Shown piece after piece: positions 7,397 to 10,697 of a stretch of DNA of 10,697 bases; positions within the stretch are counted from its first letter, which is position 1; the number at the start of each line of letters is the position of its first letter. The position numbers and the translations under genes were made by a program. The stretch comes from Chloroflexota bacterium (GTDB taxonomy: Bacteria > Chloroflexota > Dehalococcoidia > DSTF01 > JACRBR01). Location of the stretch: contig JAKAMA010000047.1 in NCBI GenBank assembly GCA_021813085.1, positions 1 through 10,697 of the forward strand, given 5' to 3'. Under the pieces are notes generated by a model. It saw nothing but the letters and a program-made list of their open reading frames with translations. It was not told the DNA's origin and made no database searches.

Positions 7397-7789
7397 ATGG
7401 AGCGGGACCCGCGGCTCCTCGACCTCACGCAACTGCGCGTCCGCATCCGCGAGGAGCTGGACCGCGCCCGCCGCTACGGCCACCCGCTCGGGGTGCTCGT
7501 CTGCGAGGCGCTGCCGGGGTCGGACGGCCTGCCGATCCGCGTGAAGGCCGCACGGGCGATCGAGGCGGTGCGGTCCGCCATCCGCACGTCGGACGTGGTG
7601 GCCAGGCCGTACGAGGATATGCTCGTCGTGGTGCTCGTCGAAACCGGCCGCGCCGGCGTGCACGACGCCCTCTTCCGCATCCGCGAGCGGATCACCGCCG
7701 CCGCCGTCGGCGTCTGGCACATCACCACGCTCTGCTTCCCGGAGGACGCGGCGGCCATCGACGAGATGGGCTTCCTCGCCGCCGCGTGA
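7397..7789 (+). CDS. Stand-alone degenerate GGDEF-like domain protein
   Basis: This 130-residue protein keeps the outline of a GGDEF (diguanylate cyclase) domain: an opening helix and strand, ELDRARRYGHPLGVLVCEA (about 20-38); a helix and strand leading to the active-site turn, IRTSDVVARPYEDMLVVVLVE (about 62-82); a helix, HDALFRIRERI (about 89-99); and a last strand plus WHITTLCFPEDA (about 107-118). At the signature position it has PYEDM (71-75) instead of GG(D/E)EF, and the metal-binding first-strand Asp is replaced (VCEA). It should not make cyclic-di-GMP. It is shorter than the usual domain of about 160 residues and has no partner domain or membrane helix. Start is ATG at 7397 with a strong GGAGG. 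A catalytically dead GGDEF fold used for binding is the likeliest reading; this is inference from pattern only. Confidence 0.72.
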   Translation: MERDPRLLDLTQLRVRIREELDRARRYGHPLGVLVCEALPGSDGLPIRVKAARAIEAVRSAIRTSDVVARPYEDMLVVVLVETGRAGVHDALFRIRERITAAAVGVWHITTLCFPEDAAAIDEMGFLAAA

Positions 7790-7807
7790 GCGCCGCCCAC
7801 ACGGCGC
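7790..7807. terminator. Weak hairpin between convergent genes
   Basis: GCGCCG (7790-7795) and CGGCGC (7802-7807) form a perfect six-pair stem around a six-base loop, directly after the GGDEF-like stop and 17 bases before the end of the convergent minus-strand gene. Its place fits a two-way terminator, but there is no T-run on either side and such stems occur by chance at this GC content. Confidence 0.3.
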
Positions 7808-7823
7808 CGCTGCCCCGGTGCAG

Positions 7824-8264
7824 CTACCGGAGCACGAACCAGAGCACGACGAGCGTGATGACCACCATCGACGCCAGGATAAAGATGCGCCGCAGCTCGT
7901 GGAGCGCGTAGCTGGAGTCGCGCAGGGCGAGCGCCTGGACGTCGAACTCGCGACGCTTCCGGACCCCCTGCTGCTGGATGGCGCGGACGGTCGTCGGCAG
8001 GCGCCCGGCGGGCGTGGCGGCCGCGGGCGCGGCGCCGCCCGTCACCCGCCGTTGCTCGCCGCTCGCCGTCGTCCCGGCCGGAGTCGCGGGCGCGGCGTTC
8101 GAATCCATGGCCGCCTCAGCCGCAGCGTCCGCCGCCGGTCCGGCGAGAGGCGTCTCTCCGGCGGCTGTTGGTGCCGCGGCCGGGCGGAGGTAGCTGCGGT
8201 CGGTCCGCTTCTTCTTCGCCTGGAGGCGGCCATCGCGGACGAGCGGGCGGTTCTGCTTGGGCAA
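7824..8264 (-). CDS. Small protein with disordered Ala-rich middle and C-terminal membrane helix
   Basis: Family not recognised. The 146 residues run from a basic N-terminus (LQAKKKRTDRSYLRP, about 14-28), through a low-complexity Ala/Pro/Thr/Gly stretch (about 29-90), to a charged helix with RKRREFDVQALALRDSSYALH (about 102-122) and a single C-terminal membrane helix, IFILASMVVITLVVLWFVL (127-145), ending in one Arg. That is the layout of a tail-anchored membrane protein with its bulk in the cytoplasm. The start is TTG at 8264, supported by CGGAG seven bases upstream and by a good promoter at 8315-8344. No GTG or ATG in frame fits better. The dedicated promoter and the sharp basic-disordered-helix-membrane order argue that it is real. 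A helper for a membrane complex is possible; nothing in the sequence says which. Confidence 0.75.
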   Translation of the reverse strand: MPKQNRPLVRDGRLQAKKKRTDRSYLRPAAAPTAAGETPLAGPAADAAAEAAMDSNAAPATPAGTTASGEQRRVTGGAAPAAATPAGRLPTTVRAIQQQGVRKRREFDVQALALRDSSYALHELRRIFILASMVVITLVVLWFVLR

Positions 8265-8314
8265 ACACTCACTCCGTAGCGCCGGTGGCGGACCGTCCGG
8301 CAGATTCGCGGCTC

Positions 8315-8344
8315 ATTATAGCCGTGGCGTTCCCGGCGTCACAA
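8315..8344 (-). promoter_or_regulatory. Sigma-70-type promoter for the tail-anchored protein gene
   Basis: On the minus strand TTGTGA (8344-8339) and a perfect TATAAT (8320-8315) are 18 bases apart. Transcription would start near 8308, giving a leader of about 44 bases to the TTG at 8264. In GC-rich sequence such a pair is unlikely by chance. It is the clearest promoter in the window. Confidence 0.65.
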
Positions 8345-8405
8345 TCGGAGGCGCACCGGCACGCTGCCCGCCGTCGAGAACAACGCTGCGGGCGTGGCGG
8401 CGCCC

Positions 8406-8426
8406 TACGGCCTCAGACGAGCCGTA
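8406..8426 (-). terminator. Candidate hairpin after the PLL gene
   Basis: TACGGC and GCCGTA form a perfect six-pair stem around a nine-base loop, beginning 18 bases past the PLL stop in its reading direction. No T-run follows, so a factor-dependent or weak terminator is the most that can be claimed. Confidence 0.3.
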
Positions 8427-8444
8427 TGGCCGTCCGGGTTGCCG

Positions 8445-9398
8445 TCAGTACGCGCCCTGCGCTTCGAAGATGCGCCGTGGGGTGTCGAAGGTCATCAGCC
8501 GGACCTGATCGTCGCTGACCCCCGCGGCCTTGAGCGCCGGGATCACGTCGTCCGGGATGTGCAGGAAGTTCCAGCGCGGCACCGCCTGCCGGATCATCGC
8601 CTCGTCGAACCAGTCGATGTGGCAGCTCGCGTCGTGCGACAGCACCATGCGGTCCGCGTGCCCGAGCGCGCACAGCCTGGCGATCGTCGCGACGCGCTTG
8701 TCCGTCGGCAGCAGCATATCGATGCCGAAGCGGTCCATGCCGATGTAGGAGCCGCGCGCCATCAGCTTCTGCAGGTAGGCGATGTCCTCGCTGTCGCCGC
8801 TGTGGCCGATGACGACCCGGCGCAGGTCGACGCCCTCCTGCTCGAAGATCTCCTGCTGCCGCAGCCCCTGCTCGCTCGGCGCGTGCGTGTGCGTCGAGAT
8901 CGGGACGCCCGTGCGACGGTGCGCCCGTGCGACGGCGCGCAGCACCTTTTCCACGCCTGTCGTCACGCCCTGCTGGTCGGTCGCGCACTTCAGGATGCCG
9001 GCGCGGATGTCCGTCCCCTGGATCCCCTCCTCGATGTCCTGGACGAACAGGTCGGCCATGTGGTCGGGGCCGCGCGACTCGAAGTAGTGCGGCAGCGCAT
9101 CGTACGTGTACAGCCCGGTCGCCGCGATCACCCGTATGCCCGCCTGCCGCGCGATCTCGCGCACGGTAGCGACGTCGCGCCCCAGGCCCAGCACCGTCAG
9201 GGCGACGATCGTCTCGACGCCGTGCGCCTTCGCCTCGCGCAGCGCCGCGACCGCCTGCGTGACGCGCTCTTCGCGCGGCCAGAGCCTGGGGAAGTTCGCG
9301 ACCACGCCCTCGGAGAGCACGAACACGTGCTCGTGCATGAGCGTGAAGCCGAGCGCGCTGGTATCGACGGGGCCGGTGACGGTCGGGACGCTGGGCAC
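8445..9398 (-). CDS. Phosphotriesterase-like lactonase (PLL family)
   Basis: This 317-residue TIM-barrel metal hydrolase of the amidohydrolase superfamily has all six metal-site residues: H22 and H24 in TLMHEHV, the lysine to be carbamylated K137 in GILKCATD, H170 in STHTHA, H199 in VIGHSGD and D256 in SHDASC. With the GTG start at 9398 these numbers coincide with those known for the archaeal lactonase SsoPox, as do Y97, R223 and W263 of its lactone pocket. Such enzymes open lactones, including acyl-homoserine lactones, and slowly hydrolyse organophosphates. The GTG at 9398 is preferred over the ATG at 9419, because the AGGAGGAG ribosome binding site (about 9402-9412) would otherwise be coding. 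No signal peptide, so cytoplasmic. The upstream gene on this strand is the GH-like protein, 106 bases away. Confidence 0.92.
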   Translation of the reverse strand: MPSVPTVTGPVDTSALGFTLMHEHVFVLSEGVVANFPRLWPREERVTQAVAALREAKAHGVETIVALTVLGLGRDVATVREIARQAGIRVIAATGLYTYDALPHYFESRGPDHMADLFVQDIEEGIQGTDIRAGILKCATDQQGVTTGVEKVLRAVARAHRRTGVPISTHTHAPSEQGLRQQEIFEQEGVDLRRVVIGHSGDSEDIAYLQKLMARGSYIGMDRFGIDMLLPTDKRVATIARLCALGHADRMVLSHDASCHIDWFDEAMIRQAVPRWNFLHIPDDVIPALKAAGVSDDQVRLMTFDTPRRIFEAQGAY

Positions 9399-9440
9399 GG
9401 GCTCTCCTCCTCGTCTCATCGTGAATGCTGGATCGCGACG

Positions 9441-9446
9441 ATTGTA
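9441..9446 (-). promoter_or_regulatory. Possible -10 box ahead of the PLL gene
   Basis: TACAAT on the minus strand lies 42 bases before the GTG at 9398 and would place the transcript start near 9434. No matching -35 box is visible at 16-18 bases upstream, where the sequence is all G and C, and there is no extended TG. It is the only AT-rich hexamer in the 106-base gap. Confidence 0.33.
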
Positions 9447-9460
9447 TGCCCGCCCGCCGC

Positions 9461-9489
9461 GGCGCGCGAGCGGCGATGTGGCGCGCGCC
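9461..9489 (-). terminator. GC-rich hairpin after the GH-like gene
   Basis: GGCGCGCG (9461-9468) pairs perfectly with CGCGCGCC (9482-9489) around a 13-base loop. In the reading direction of the GH-like gene it begins about 15 bases after the stop codon. There is no T-run. Alternating GC arms arise easily here, so the call is tentative. Confidence 0.3.
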
Positions 9490-9504
9490 CGGGACCGTCG
9501 CGCC

Positions 9505-10697
9505 CTACAGCCAGCGTCGCGCGTACGCCTGCGCCTGCGCGATGACGCATTCGACGCCGTCCCGTCCGTGGGTGAACGTGCCGTCGACGACCGTCAGTGT
9601 GGGCAGCACGTGGCGCTCATCCGGCGCGAGGACGAACGCGTTCGTGCCCATCTCATGCACCCCCGTGCTGCCCCGCGAGGGGTCGCCCGCGGACAGGTGC
9701 AGGAAGCTGCGGTTGTAGCGTGCGAAGGTGTCCGGCCACGCGGCGGGCAGCCCGGACTGCGAGAGCGGCGTCAGCGCGCCGAGCGCGTCGTACCACCCCT
9801 CGCCGGCGACGAGGAGGCCGGGGAAGCGTGCCCTCAGCTCATCGCGCAGCGCAGCCAGTCCGCCGTACACGTCGTAGCGCGGGTCGTTGATCCAGACGTG
9901 CTGCGTGTCGAAGAAGACCGCGGGCAACTCGTATCGCCCGACGAGCGCCGCTACCTGGCCAACGAGGCGCGCGCGCCACGACGGCGCCCCCGGGTTGAGC
10001 CAGGCCTGCCAGCCCGGGTCGTGCGCGTGGCTGCCATCCCAGTCCGGACGATTGCCCTGGAACGCCAGCCCGGACGGCGAGCGCATCTCGGCCGGCGCGC
10101 CCCACACGCGATACCCCGGTGTGCGCGTGTTGACGCAGTTCGCCCCGAACATCGGCATCAGATGCACGCCCAGGTCGCGCGCCCGCGCCGCCAGCCGCGC
10201 GAAGCCCTCCGCGCCGCCGAGCAGCGGCTCCGGGCGGTAGTCGCCGTACTGCCAGTAGTACCGCCCCTCCCAGCCGGGGAGGAACGCGAGGACGCGCCGG
10301 CCATCGATCCGCTCCGCGATGGCGTCGAGCGCGGCGGACATGTCGTCGTAGGTGTTGAAGACATAGCCGCTCCAGTGCATGCCGTGCAGCGCGACGACGA
10401 GCGACACGTCGCGCATCCACGCCGGCACGTCGCCGCGCGTCTCCCACGGTTCGAGTCCGAAGGCCGCGGCGACGTGTGCCTCGTGCCGCCGTGCGACGGA
10501 CCCCGGATCGCGTGTGCGGCCGATGCGCCACGGCGGCGCCTGCGTCGCCGCCGTCATCGCCTGCGCGGCGTCCTCGTGGATGAGCTCGACGGAGATGCCG
10601 TCGTCCCGCTCGGCCACCGCGAAGCGCTTCGCGCGCACCTGCTGGTCCAGCGACTCGAAGTACACGTACGTGCCGTCGCTGAGCGCCAGGAAGACGA
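9505..10697 (-). CDS. TIM-barrel glycoside-hydrolase-like protein, N-terminus outside window
   Basis: About 396 residues are visible up to a TAG at 9505-9507. The frame is still open at the window's right edge, so the true start lies beyond it; the GTG at 10663-10665 is only an internal codon. The first 55 residues look like the end of a beta-rich N-terminal domain (VFLALSDGTYVYFESLD). From about 85 on, alternating strands and helices form a TIM-barrel pattern: VSLVVALHGMHWSGY, RVLAFLPGWEGRYYW, GVHLMPMFGAN, LPAVFFDTQHVWIND and GLLVAGEGWYDALG. The Asp in FFDTQ (about residue 263) and Glu in AGEGW (about residue 299) sit at strand ends and are candidate catalytic acids, as in retaining glycosidases. 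The many Trp/Tyr residues fit sugar binding. It resembles uncharacterised GH-like families such as DUF6259. Exact family and substrate are not established. Confidence 0.7.
   Translation of the reverse strand, partial: VFLALSDGTYVYFESLDQQVRAKRFAVAERDDGISVELIHEDAAQAMTAATQAPPWRIGRTRDPGSVARRHEAHVAAAFGLEPWETRGDVPAWMRDVSLVVALHGMHWSGYVFNTYDDMSAALDAIAERIDGRRVLAFLPGWEGRYYWQYGDYRPEPLLGGAEGFARLAARARDLGVHLMPMFGANCVNTRTPGYRVWGAPAEMRSPSGLAFQGNRPDWDGSHAHDPGWQAWLNPGAPSWRARLVGQVAALVGRYELPAVFFDTQHVWINDPRYDVYGGLAALRDELRARFPGLLVAGEGWYDALGALTPLSQSGLPAAWPDTFARYNRSFLHLSAGDPSRGSTGVHEMGTNAFVLAPDERHVLPTLTVVDGTFTHGRDGVECVIAQAQAYARRWL

Noticed and set aside
8394..9545. Plus-strand open frame of 383 codons opposite the PLL gene
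   Set aside because: Arg/Asp/Val-rich shadow; the minus strand carries the full PLL active site.

Overview
The window is high-GC DNA with dense coding on both strands. It reads like a chromosomal segment of a Chloroflexota-type bacterium. That placement is inference, based on the style of the RecA C-terminus, the recA / recX / RNase Y / YmdB neighbourhood and the many GTG/TTG starts. No sequence search was possible. There are no transposases, phage genes, rRNA genes or cas genes, and no tRNA was recognised.

Layout, left to right. (1) 1-270: the 3' end of recA on the plus strand. (2) 308-1618: a convergent minus-strand gene for a membrane-anchored NAGPA (phosphodiester glycosidase) protein, lying between recA and its usual partner recX. 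(3) 1777-2140: recX, which looks broken. The N-terminal part and the last helical repeat are in different frames and the middle of the protein is missing. (4) 2150-3196: a lipoprotein with a TolB/PD40-like beta-propeller. (5) 3325-7022: a tight plus-strand cluster of RNase Y (rny), a YmdB-family metallophosphoesterase, a PHP-domain phosphoesterase and a small B-box zinc-finger membrane protein. (6) 7023-7396: a 374-base non-coding block with a predicted three-arm fold and a 36-base direct repeat, leading into (7) 7397-7789, a stand-alone degenerate GGDEF-like protein. (8) 7824-10697: three minus-strand genes. These are a small protein with one C-terminal membrane helix, a phosphotriesterase-like lactonase (PLL) with the full metal-ligand set, and the 3' portion of a TIM-barrel, glycoside-hydrolase-like protein cut by the window edge.

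Functionally, the middle cluster joins an RNA endonuclease (RNase Y) to two phosphoesterases whose families act on cyclic nucleotides, nucleoside bisphosphates or RNA ends. This suggests an RNA-turnover operon. The left part was probably once a recA-recX recombination locus, now split by an antisense gene and with a decayed recX. The right part is a separate minus-strand region of hydrolases.

The most unusual items are the collapsed recX, the structured repeat block at 7043-7252, the GGDEF-like protein that has lost its signature motif, and the PLL whose active-site residues fall at the same residue numbers as in the archaeal lactonase SsoPox.
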